A DNA stretch of 64,000 nt, from NCBI GenBank assembly GCA_027924585.1, contig BSBM01000600.1:15063001-15127000 (forward strand), in the 5' to 3' direction. Positions 22,272 through 31,862 of the stretch are shown here, one piece after another. The DNA is from Larix kaempferi (lineage: Eukaryota > Streptophyta > Pinopsida > Pinales > Pinaceae). The notes under the pieces are model-generated. The model searched no databases. It saw only the letters and a list, made by a program, of their open reading frames with translations, and was not told the origin of the DNA. Within the stretch, counting starts at the first letter, position 1. Every line of letters begins with the position of its first letter. The position numbers and the translations under genes were made by a program.

Positions 22272-22680
22272 CCTAGAATTGTTCTAGGTTACATCCAGCA
22301 TGAAAGAGAGTTGGCTCTGTAGATGTGATACATCCAGCATGAAACAGGGCTGGCTTTGTAGATGTGATACATCCAGCATGAAACAGGGCTGGCTCTGTAG
22401 ATGTGATACATCCAGCATGAAACAGGGCTGGCTCTGTAGATGTGATACATCCAGCATGAAACAGGGCCCGCTCTGTAGATGTGATACATCCAGCATGAAA
22501 CAGGGCTGGCTCTGTAGATGTGATACATCCAGCATGAAACAGGGTTGGCTCTGTATATGTGATACATCCAGCATGAAACAGGGCTGGCTCTGTAGACGTG
22601 ACACATCCAGTATGAAAGAGGACTGGCTCTGTGGCGGTAAATCCTAGATCTGATCTAGGTCACATCCAGTATGAAAAAGG
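22272..22680 (+). repeat. Element B array 5: nine 39-bp units headed by a palindrome
   Basis: Units of 39 bp start at 22291 and repeat to about 22641 (ACATCCAGCATGAAACAGGG...). A 17-bp palindrome, CCTAGAATTGTTCTAGG, stands at 22272-22288, and a second, CCTAGATCTGATCTAGG, at 22643-22659 precedes one further degenerate unit. Because 39 is a multiple of 3, the array is open in several frames; this is not evidence of a protein. Confidence 0.9.
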
Positions 22681-22819
22681 ACTGGCACTGTGGTTGGGAT
22701 TAGATCATCCCTAGACATGAGACTTGTCTTAAAGAGATAAGGATTGATCATCCTGGAACTTGATCTAGATTGTATCATCCATGGACCTATGTTCTAAAGA
22801 GAACAGGATTGATCATCCT

Positions 22820-23200
22820 GTAATATGATCGTGTGATGACGATGCTGATGATCGTGTGATGACGATGTTGATCGTGTGATGACGATGATGATGATCGATG
22901 CTGATGATCGTGTGATGACAATGCTGATCGTGTGATGATGATGCTGATGATCGATGCTGATGATCGTGTGATGACGATGTTGATCGTGTGATGTCGATGT
23001 TGATGATCGTGTGATGACGATGCTGATCATGTGATGGCGATGCTGATGATCGTGTGATGACGATGCTGATGATCGTATGATGACGATGCTGATGATCGTA
23101 TGATGACGATGCTGATGATCATGTGATGACGATGCTGATGATGGTGTGATGATGATGCTGATGATCGTGTGATGACGATGCTGACGATCGTGAGGATTCA
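22820..23200 (+). repeat. Element B array 6: GATGATCGTGTGATGACGATGCT repeats
   Basis: About 18 irregular 15-24-bp units built from GATCGTGTGATGACGATGCT and GATGAT. They end shortly before unique sequence that leads to the polypurine tract. Confidence 0.85.
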
Positions 23201-23402
23201 GATATTGATGTTGTTGTAGCTATTTGAGTACTGCAGAAGATAAAGACTTAGTACTGAAGATGTTGATGTTCCAGTATTGAAGATGTTCCAGTAACTGGTT
23301 GAGTTACTGATGATGTTGAGAAAGCTTCCAATGATTTATAGATGTTTCATGTATGATGTATGACTCGTTGCTCCTGTGGATGTTGTTATAATATCCTTCT
23401 CG

Positions 23403-23413
23403 TTAAGGGGGAG
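23403..23413 (+). other. Element B polypurine tract
   Basis: TTAAGGGGGAG directly before the TG of the 3' LTR. Confidence 0.85.
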
Positions 23414-23964
23414 TGTTGAATATTGTAACTTCTAAGAATATTATATTTGTATATTATTTATTCCGGAGATGTTCCATACCTCCGATGTGATTATACTATG
23501 AATCCGGAGATGTTTATTCCTCCGGATTGGTTGTGGTAACTAGGGTTATTAGACCCACCATGTGGGGGTCGGCCCACTCAGTTATAATAGGGTATTTAAC
23601 CTAATGGTTAAATACGAGCCTACATGTACTTGTGTAAAATACATGTCAGTGTAGTGTATAAATAGACGAGGTATGTTCCTCATTTGACACACTCACTCAC
23701 TTGAGAGAGGCGCACTTGTGGAGGAGAGGTCTGCTATGGTGGAGAAGGAGATCATGTATTTGGTTTGCATCTTTGTATATTGCTGGTCATCTATATTGAG
23801 GAAGCTTTACTGGGTTTTCTACCCCATGAGGGTTTCCCAGGATAAATTTGTGTCTCTTGTGTTTATGCTGTGCTTGTTGTTTCTTCAGTGATCCTGTATA
23901 TGCTATTATTGTGAAATGGAATGTAATGCTGCTATTTTCTGTCTTAGCATATTAAATCTTAACA
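23414..23964 (+). repeat. Element B 3' LTR
   Basis: 551 bp, four differences from the 5' LTR, followed by the second GGAGG target copy. Confidence 0.95.
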
Positions 23965-23969
23965 GGAGG

Positions 23970-24951
23970 TGTTCAGAATCCACACAAAATATGCACTTAT
24001 GAGGATTTAAACGGATATTGTATCATCAAAATCTAAGGAATACAGTCGTCAGATGATCGATGTGGAAGTCACGACGATGTGAATGAGTAGGCAGATCGTC
24101 ATGATAAGGTTCCACAAAATCCTTTACACCATGGAAGGCATACGACATGGCCCGCTGGAATGTAGCACCAGCATTTTTAAGACCAAAGGGGAGTTTGCAA
24201 TATGAAAATGTACCCCATGGGCAGATGAAAGCAGTTTTATGTTGGTCATTTGGGTGGATCTCAATCTGATTATAGCCAGAGAAGCCATCCATAAATGAAA
24301 ATATGGCACTTCTAGCACAATTGTCAATGATTTGGTCGATAAATGGGGTAGGGTAATTGTCTTTGGGACAAGCCTTATTCAGATCCCTATAATCAACACA
24401 AACTCTAATGGTTCCCTGTTTCTTTGCAACCGGGATGACATTGGAGGCCCAATCTATTTAGGGAACAAGATAAATAAACCCAACTTTCAATAGCTTTTCA
24501 ATTCTGCTTTAATAGCCGCAGTCTTCCTAGGGTGCATGGGACGGATTTTTTGTCAGATAGGTTTAGCATTAGGATATGTTTGAATCTCATGCATAACAAT
24601 AGCAGGGTCTATCCTGGGCATTTCCTCGTAGCTCCATGCAAATACATCGTGGAATTGTTTAAACAAGGTCGTAAAAGTCTTGATTTCATCGAGAGAACAA
24701 GTTTGGCCTATGTGAATAGTTTCCACAATGCCTAGTTTGACCAAGATGTCTATAGTGATGGTGGGCATGATGTTTTCCAAATTCCCCTCGGTTACTATAT
24801 CCTGCATAAGAATAGGATATTGAGGGTGAAAAAATACAGCCAGTGAAAAAATCGTATGAATTGCGTTCTCTACCACATCAAGGGTCGAAAGGAAGGACGA
24901 TCGATGGTGAAGGTATTCCCATGGAGGCTCATCCAAGCTCTTAATCTCCAT
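23970..24951 (-). pseudogene. Element C reverse transcriptase, N-terminal and catalytic part
   Basis: Minus strand from 24951: a pre-RT linker with DEIKTFTTLFKQFHDVFAWS and MPRIDPAIVMHEIQTYPNA; then IRVCVDYRDLNKACPKDNYP (about 24400), MDGFSGYNQIEIHPNDQHKT (catalytic Asp region), PWGTFSYCKLPFGLKNAGAT and the active site as VEPYHDDL (YHDD) near 24110. It continues across element B at 16772. In-frame stops near 24460 and 24026 and the YHDD form suggest it is dead. This is the standard gypsy RT that copies the element RNA in the particle. Confidence 0.8.
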
Positions 24952-25380
24952 GATTGACTCATCAAAATGAAAAGTCTGGAGTAGAGGATCAGGTGATGGT
25001 AAGGGTCAGTTCTTTTGTGGTGGCAAAGAACCTAAAGTAGATGCCATTAAAACGTGGACAGTCGGTAAATCGGGTGTTGATTCGATGGCCTCATAAGTGG
25101 CCTCGGCGGGGCTGAGAGGCATTACATATCCAATCAAATCTATATGATTAGGATCAGGTACAACCCATTTCTATGTTGAGTTGGAGGAGGTTTGGATCAT
25201 AGATGATATCATGTTCACCGTGGCAACATGGTTTGGGGGATCTGGTGTTAGAAAGACTCCAATCATAGATGAGTCTTTGAGGATTCCTACCCCCACACTC
25301 TCATATATTTGCGAAGAATGGCCCAAAAGAGGGACATTATCCATAGGATGAGTAGTGGTGTCTGGTGTACAAAAATCTAA

Positions 25381-25743
25381 CTAGTCGATGGTGACAGTTT
25401 TTCCATGGTGATGAAACTGCATGATGTGGAAGACAGATGATGCGACCGCAGTCATAGCATAAAACCAATTTCGACCAAGTAACAAATTATAATCCAATGG
25501 GGTAACGACGAATTCCATGTTAATGGAAACTTTCTTACCTCCCAACTCTACGGCTAAGGATTGTAACAACCCATGCGGTATAAATCCACGTCCGTCGAAT
25601 GCTTTTAAGGTAGTGGGGGAATGGTTCAACTCGGTAGATCCAGTGGATCTCCAACAAGAAAGCGACGTAAGGGAAGTAGAGGCTCCTTCCTCTAAAACAA
25701 TACGATGGATGCTTTTCCCATAAACATTTGGTAACAATTTCAA
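25381..25743 (-). pseudogene. Element C protease, copy 1
   Basis: A 120-codon open piece with the layout of a gypsy retropepsin: IHRIVLEEGASTS at the active-site position, where an Asp is expected but Glu is present; LKAFDGRGFIPHGLLQ; and PLDYNLLLGRNWFYAM with the Leu-Gly-Arg motif. The same Glu appears in copy 2, so the change predates the duplication. Catalysis would be lost. Downstream toward RT is a linker of about 430 bases with stops. Confidence 0.7.
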
Positions 25744-26833
25744 ATGCTATTTGGCGGGAAAGCCTCGGCTTGAAATAATCTAATTTGAACATGGTGGTGT
25801 TGGAGTAATCGGGATCTAATTCTCCTATAGCAGATAACAGGGTCTTACATTTATTGGGGAAATTTTGTAAGACTTCTATTGTCGACATAGCATAAGGATC
25901 CTGGGCTAAATCCTCTACAATGTTGTAGTTTTGAGTGGCCTGGGTGTTAGGGTTGAAAACTGTTTTCGAATTATGCTCTTTAGTGGACACAATATTGTAT
26001 CTGGAAAAGGTTTCTCTATGACCAGAGGACCTTGAGGTGAAGGAATATGGTACATAGACGTGGAGGATTTTTCAGTATTACCTCCATTAGATTCCTTGTC
26101 ATAAATAGAGTCGTATGTGCGTGACCTGGTGGATAAGTTGACCGTTTCCGTGTGCATCATGAGAACATGAGCAATCGTGGACAGTTCTCCTTTAGAAGGA
26201 GGTGGTGGTTGTGCAATAATTTGTTGTTGTTGTGTGGGGAATGGATCAATTAAAAATGTGGGTATGGGGTTTCCCTTAAGAAACTTTTGTTCTCCGTCAC
26301 GATGTGGACATTATTTCATGAAGTGAGCATCACCGCACAGTAAACAAGGATATTTGACCTTTCTCTTTTGTTTCGTGTCATCGAGATTATTTTTGGGCTC
26401 CTACTGATTAGAATATTTCTTGGATTTTCCTTTGTTCTTCTTTTTTCCACTGGATTTTTGAGGTGAAGCAGATTGAACTGAATTCACTTCCACAGTGGAA
26501 GCAGGGCTGGGTGATGGATTGGTGTTGGTACCATCCTGTGGTGAGGATGGAGTCGAACTATGGTGGTTTTGTGATCCACATGATTGGGTAGCAGGCTGGG
26601 AATGAACGGAAAAAATAATTCCATTGGCATGTGATACCGTAGGGGGGTTTTTTGGGTCGTGTGTAGGGCACGGGGCATTAGGAATAATGTTGTATAATGT
26701 GCCATATTGAGCATAGACTAGGTCTAGATACTTGGCACATGAAATAGCGTGTTCTTACATAACAGCCCCTCCCACAGCCACGTCTTTAGCTATGATGGGT
26801 AGTAAAGACTTCGTGAACCAATCAACGAGTAAC
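25744..26833 (-). pseudogene. Element C gag C-terminal half with zinc knuckle, copy 1
   Basis: From 26833 leftward: gag continuing the reading begun at 46292 beyond element E; a Ser/Pro/Gln-rich linker (26714-26484); a Lys-rich KSSGKKKNKGKSKKYSNQ patch; and a knuckle CLLCGDAHFMK-stop-C at 26346-26308, CX2CX3HX4C with a TAA inside. After that come Gln/Pro-rich sequence and a segment STIEVLQNFPNKCKTLLSAI before the protease. The TAA in the knuckle is shared with copy 2. Several other stops are present. Confidence 0.65.
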
Positions 26834-27221
26834 TGTGAGGAACCTGCAACAATTAATTAATGAAAATGCATGAGATAGCATAAATAACAGAAGTCAAAAT
26901 AGATTTATTGATCGCGGGCCACTTTGAGGGGGAAACCTCCTTTGAGCAATCTCAATACAAATAACTTCGCGGTGCCTTCATTGGCCTCAAAACAAGCTTA
27001 TATACTAATTTTAGGTGCCAATACTATGGATCAATACCATGAAACATATAATACTACGGGATGACTTACAAATCATATGTGTCCAATACTATGGATCAAT
27101 ACTATGGGCTAACACAAACTATGGATCAACATATAATACTACAAGAGGACTTACAAAGCATATGCGTCCAACAACAATATACTAACAAAGTAAAGAGAAG
27201 GGGTGACATGGGTTCCTAACA
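26834..27221 (-). repeat. Element E 3' LTR, duplicated copy
   Basis: 388 bp, TGTGAGGAACC to GGTTCCTAACA; one of seven LTRs of this family in the window. On the minus strand TATATAAG is the likely TATA box. Two internal copies of an ACTACGGGA-GACTTACAAAGCAT motif lie in its right half. It is followed by the polypurine tract at 27222-27236. Confidence 0.9.
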
Positions 27222-27283
27222 TCCCCTCCCCCTTAGAAAAATCTTTGTCCTCAAAGCTTTAGATGTGGAAATCGTTGTTGAAT

Positions 27284-28333
27284 CTAAAGGAGTGGTTCCC
27301 ATGTAGCATCCTCTGGGTGCATTCCGTGCCATTGAATTAAGATCTTTGTGATAGAGTGAGAGCGAAGCTGACGAGTGCGCCTATTGAGGACAACCTCCAG
27401 CTCCAAAAGGATGGATCCTTCATTATCCAGTTCTGGTAAAATAGTTTGTCCTCTGATGTTGGTGCCAAGAACTTTCTTCAGACAAGAGACATGAAATACT
27501 AGATGAATGCAGGAAGAAGGAGGAAGTTCCAATTTATAAGCAACGGACCCAATCTTCTGAAGAATCCTATATGGCCCATAAAAATTTGGAGCAAGCTTAT
27601 GACGCCCTTTGATTTTCAGGGAGGATTGCTTGTAAGGTTGTATACGAAGAAAAACCATATCACTTGCTTGAAAAGTGTGCTCAGAACGGTGTTGATCCGC
27701 TTGTTGCTTCATTAGATTTCTTTCCATGTGAAGATTGTCCTGCAAAATGTGAAGAATCTGATAGCGGTTTCGAAGGACCATGTCAACTTCCTGAACTGGT
27801 GAACTGTTGGGGGTGTATGGAAGAAGAACTAGCGGTGCCTGACCATAGACTGCTTCATATGGAGTCATTTTAGAGGTAGTGTGGTAAGAGGTATTGTACC
27901 ACCATTCAACGAGAGGGAGCCACTTTACCCACTGATTTTGTTGTTCGGAGGTGAAGCAACGAAGATAAGTTTCCAAGCATTTATTGATAATTTCAGTCTG
28001 ACCATCTGTTTGTGGGTGATACCCTGAACTCAGCTTCAATTTCGTTCTAGTGTGGCGAAATAGTTCTGTCCAAAAATGACTAGTGAAAGTTGCATCGTGA
28101 TCTGAGACAATGGAAGAAGGGATTCCATGAAGATGGAAGATCTGGTCCATGAAAATATGTGCGACTGAGAAGGCTATATAGGGATGACTGGGGGAACAAA
28201 AATGACTATATTTGGAGATTCGATCAACCACAACCAAAATCGTTGTCTTCCCTCCAGATTTAGGGAGCCCTTCAATGAAATCCATAGAAATATCTGTCCA
28301 AATCCGTGTAGGGATGGGAAAGGGTTCGAACAA
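27284..28333 (-). CDS. Element E integrase core and chromodomain, copy 1, open 349 codons
   Basis: The longest open retrotransposon frame in the nest after the A extra ORF. It has the DD35E core: Asp in WTDISMDFIEGL (residues ~12-23), Asp in SSIVSDHDATFTSHFW, and Glu in HPQTDGQTEIINKCLETYLR. Then come YNTSYHTTSKMTPYEAVYG, a GPY/F module (FYGPYRILQKIGSVAYKL, HVSCLKKVLG) and a terminal chromodomain remnant ILIQWHGMHPEDATWEPLL. The chromodomain marks a chromovirus-type gypsy element. The frame starts inside pol after a TAA, so the first Met is not a genuine start. It is the cut-off 3' end of pol, preserved only in this duplicate; the homologous stretch in copy 2 is broken. Confidence 0.85.
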   Translation of the reverse strand: MFEPFPIPTRIWTDISMDFIEGLPKSGGKTTILVVVDRISKYSHFCSPSHPYIAFSVAHIFMDQIFHLHGIPSSIVSDHDATFTSHFWTELFRHTRTKLKLSSGYHPQTDGQTEIINKCLETYLRCFTSEQQNQWVKWLPLVEWWYNTSYHTTSKMTPYEAVYGQAPLVLLPYTPNSSPVQEVDMVLRNRYQILHILQDNLHMERNLMKQQADQHRSEHTFQASDMVFLRIQPYKQSSLKIKGRHKLAPNFYGPYRILQKIGSVAYKLELPPSSCIHLVFHVSCLKKVLGTNIRGQTILPELDNEGSILLELEVVLNRRTRQLRSHSITKILIQWHGMHPEDATWEPLL

Positions 28334-29330
28334 TCCTGGAAGGAGTATTGTTTCACCCTTATTGCGCTGGCAGGTATCACATTAAGCCACCATCTGTTGA
28401 ATTGTCCTTTTCATTCCATGCCAAAAGAAGTTACGTTGTGCCCGCTCATACGTTTTGAGGAACCCAGAGTGCCGTACCGATGGAGAAGCATGGAGTTCAT
28501 AAAAGACAACCTGTTGAATATCTGTGCTTTGGGGAGGCACCAAACGACCCTTATATCTCAGGGAAGCACCATCCGAAGAGTAATGTGGTACAACAGAAAG
28601 GTTGTTGGCCAAGCGTTGGATGATTTGAGATAATGAAGAGTCATTGACATAGCCCTATTGAATAGATTACAACCAATTTGGAACAGACATAGAAATAGCT
28701 GAAAGAGAAACTTGGTCATCAAATGTGCGACAAAGAGCATCCGCCACAATATTGTCCTTACCCTTCTTGTAAGTGATCTCATAGTCATAACCCATGAGTT
28801 TGCTAACCCATTTCTGTTGTGCTGGGGAGGATACACATTGTTCCAGGAAATATGCCAGACTCTGGTGATCAGTCTTGATGCATAAATGAATCCCTAATAT
28901 GTATGGTCGTCAATTCTGTACTCCATGCAAAATAGCCATCATTTCCTTCTCATATGTAGAGTCAAATAAATTCTTACTGGAAAGGGCTTTGCTGGTGAAC
29001 GCAATGTGATGTTCATCTTGAAGGAGAACAGCACCAAGTCCATTGCTGCAAGCATCACTCTCAATAGTGAAGGGCTTGGAAAAATCGGGCATAGCTAGAA
29101 CAGGTGTAGTACACATAGCTTGTTTCAGTTTTTCAAATGCACACTCAATAGCATGTGTCCATGTAAAAGCATCCTTTTTCAATAGAGTAGTTAATGGAGC
29201 TGCAATCTTCCCATAATCCTTGACAAACTTGCGGTAGTAGCCTGTCAATCCCAAAAAACCACGAAGGCTCTTGAGTGTCTGAGGATGCATCCAATTGTTC
29301 ATGTCAGCTATTTTGGCATGATCCATGCGA
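28334..29330 (-). pseudogene. Element E RT tail, RNase H and integrase zinc region, copy 1
   Basis: Minus strand from 29330: VRMDHAKIADMNNWMHPQTL (RT thumb), GFLGLTGYYRKFVKDYGKIA, then RNase H with FTIESDACSNGLGAVLLQDE, YEKEMMAILHGVQ and GKDNIVADAL (about 28740), and the H2C2 zone FYELHASPSVRHSGFLKTYE to CDTC (28500-28370). Several stops and a frame change at 28910. RT upstream of VRMD is cut off by insertion F1. Confidence 0.75.
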
Positions 29331-29335
29331 ACCCC

Positions 29336-30934
29336 TGTTGGCACCCCAACAAATCCCCTTTATTTTGCCAAATAAAGGGTTCCCTATGTAATTTTTGTAA
29401 ATACTTAGTTTTTGGTTTATCCCGCTTGATTTGGGATTTAGAGTTCCTGGTTTTAGGTTTGATGGAATTCTTTATTTCCCACGTTTGATCTTTTTCTCTT
29501 TATCGATTTTTGGGTTCATGCAATGAGGATTTGGTGATTTGGATGAATTTGGTCATTTCAACCTTTTGGCTTCCTAGTTGTCTTAATAATGCTTGCTTGA
29601 ACTCATGTGGAATTATTTCACTCACTTCCATGCTCCAGTTCCTTTTATTTGGATTATTTTGATCTCTCAGCAATTTCATAAATTTGTGGTCTTAAAGATC
29701 AATTTTTCCATTCACATTGGAAAAGGTACCATGCCATAAGTAATCAATTTGAATGGTTTATCTAATTTTGTGAGCCTTAAAATTATTAATTGAATTTTTC
29801 CTTTTATTCAATTTGATAATTTTAAGAAAATTCAAATAATTCAGTTAAAGCTCAATTATTTATAATTTGATTGCATCTTAAAGAATATATTAAACATAAA
29901 AGAGTGTTAATAATTCACATTTTGAAATAACACCTTATTTCTGGCAAAACATAATTAGATTTGTTCATAGATAAATGAATCTCCTTCTTCATGTTAAGAT
30001 AAGGTATTTATGACTTATTAAATATTTATATATATGAAAATATTAAAGTTTATGATATTATTAGCTTTTCTTTTTCCCAATAATATTTTGATATAAAAAA
30101 TTAAGTCATATTATTCTAAACTAAAGACATAACCTTATCACCATAAATAATAGTTCATTATGAAACATTCATTTAAGGAAGGGTTAAGATTACCAAATTC
30201 GTTGAAATATTAAATAATTAATATAAAATTATAATTATTAATTACATGATTGTCTCATATGAAAAATTATGGATGATTAACATTCTTTTGTCATGCATAA
30301 CAATGAGAGCAAAGGATTTCTTTTGCCAGATATTTAAATGAGATCATTTGGGATACCAGCCTAAAACAAGATAAATTAAGATCACTATAAAGTAATTGAT
30401 ATCAACTCATTTCCTATTAAGATAAACATCATTTAGCGTGATCTTTAAATATAAATAAAGTGAAGTTAATTATTTTATTAAAGATAATGTTTAGATTAAT
30501 ATTAAAGTTAATGGGTTATGAAATTGAAAAAGAAATTAGAAAAATGGATCATTATATAATGGCTTATGAAATTGAAAAAGAAATTAGAAAAATGCATCAT
30601 TATATATGACTATTACTTGATTTAAATAATTTATTATTATGTTGGTTTCCTCTTTTACATTAATAATAAAGTTTTTTTTTTTTTTTAATTCAAAAATATT
30701 TGAACTCCACATGGTATTCCTTATCTAATGAACCTTGACCACCATCAAAGCTATAATGAAACTCCAACACGTTGTTTTACTTTAAGCTTTTTGTATTTGT
30801 TTTTCTTGATAAATACATCGTATGATCACTTTTCAATGATGGAATATGGGTCTCACTCTTTGCTTTGGTATTTTGAAATTTTCACATTTCAAACCTGGTT
30901 ATCTTCACATTAAAGTATCATATTGCCAAACATT
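29336..30934. mobile_element. Insertion F1: truncated copy of F inside duplication copy 1
   Basis: Same insertion point as F (after the ACCCC at 29331-29335) and the same TGTTGGCACCCCAACAAATC start, but cut at 30934 where the duplication ends. About 70% AT. Relative to F it lacks about 50 bp near 29695 and has about 30 extra bp near 30875. It holds a 47-bp tandem pair near 30517 and 30564. Confidence 0.8.
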
Positions 30935-31565
30935 GATTCCATTAGCACGGATGTAAAAGCCGTGGGTGGATTCCAGCTCTTGATGGGGTTCTTGATCAAG
31001 AGACTGCAGCCCTCCATAGATGTGTTAATGGTGAATGGCGCCAGTGGGTTTAAAAAATGATGGATCAAAGAGCCAGAGACAGCCCGGCGGAGGTTTCTTA
31101 TCTCAGCTGCTGAGAGGTTGTGTGTCTCTTGAATGGCAATCAACCATTCAATGGAATTTAAATTTCCCTCTTTCCAACATTCAAAATTCAAATTTGTATT
31201 TCCCTCTTCCGCGCATTTGTGTTTCCTCTTCCAATGGTATGATCCATACATATCACATGGATGGTAATCCATACATCGTGTAAGAGTTTCAGAGGAAGGG
31301 GCCTATACAGTAGACAAAGGACACCGGTAACGAGTGGACCGATGGCGACGTGGGAACCAAGGACACCGTGGAAAGCTTTTGCCAGCGAATTCATCGAAGG
31401 CATAGATCACTCCATTTGCAAATGGCGTGATGCCACTCGGTGGGCCCCAGGTGCATATGGTCAAGAGAATAGCTCACTCCTTTAAAATGCATGAAGCGTT
31501 ACAGGAGTAGGGAGAGTGGAGTGACTGGGAACTTACAAGCAACAAAGTAAACGTGGCAGCTATTG
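30935..31565. other. 631-bp filler between the duplication copies, origin unknown
   Basis: Unrelated to any other part of the window that I can find, and less AT-rich than F on its left. A 120-codon minus frame (31272-30910) and a 74-codon plus frame (31261-31485) run through it, but neither shows a family I recognise. It could be captured genic, promoter-like or organellar DNA. No LTR termini or target duplication were seen. Confidence 0.6.
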
Positions 31566-31862
31566 GATGGCCTCATAAGTGGCCTCGGTGGGGCTGAGAG
31601 GCATTACATATCCAATCAAATCTATATGATTAGGATCGGGTACAACCCATTGCTATGTTGAGTTGGAGGAGGTTTGGATCATAGATGATATCATGTTCAC
31701 CATGGCAACATGGTTTGGGGGATATGGTGTTGGAAAGACTCCCATCATAGATGAGTCTTTGAGGATTCCTACCCCCACACTCTCATATATTTGCGAAGAA
31801 TGGCCCAAAAGAGGGACATTATCCATAGGATGAGTAGCGGTGTCTGGTGTACAAAAATCTAA

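Larger units (their letters stand above)
16773..23964 (+). mobile_element. Element B: young, gutted Ty1/copia retrotransposon with tandem-repeat arrays
   Basis: LTRs 16773-17323 and 23414-23964 are both 551 bp and differ at only four positions that I can find. The TSD is a perfect GGAGG (16768-16772 and 23965-23969). The primer-binding site TGGTATCAGAGC follows the 5' LTR directly, and the polypurine tract TTAAGGGGGAG precedes the 3' LTR. Removing B restores a continuous C reverse transcriptase. Of the polyprotein only the RT 3' half and RNase H remain, both broken; no gag, protease or integrase is recognisable. About 2.5 kb between RNase H and the 3' LTR is tandem arrays. Confidence 0.93.
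25084..30934. repeat. Tandem duplication, copy 1 (5.85 kb)
   Basis: Sequence from GATGGCCTCATAAGTGGC to GCCAAACATT recurs at 31566-37450 in the same orientation, several percent diverged, with a few small indels. Content from left to right: element C protease and gag end, E 3' LTR, E integrase to RNase H, and the first 1.6 kb of insertion F. The left edge is continuous with C RT; the right edge meets filler DNA. Confidence 0.93.

Noticed and set aside
21011-22640. CRISPR-like regular repeats
   Set aside because: Units are contiguous tandem copies without unique spacers, in a plant retrotransposon.
22284-22647. Overlapping 105-115-codon repetitive frames on both strands
   Set aside because: They arise because the 39-bp unit is a multiple of three without stops; the same array is open in several frames, so it gives no evidence of a protein.
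22794-23030. His/Ser/Thr-rich 78-codon frame
   Set aside because: Translation of the GATGATCGTGTGATGACGATG array, not a gene.
28184-28633. 149-codon plus-strand frame, repeated at 34665-35114
   Set aside because: Antisense of the E integrase region in both duplication copies; conserved only because the block is duplicated.
30910-31272. 120-codon minus frame in the filler as a host gene
   Set aside because: It crosses the filler/F joint at 30934 and shows no family motif; kept only as unexplained sequence.
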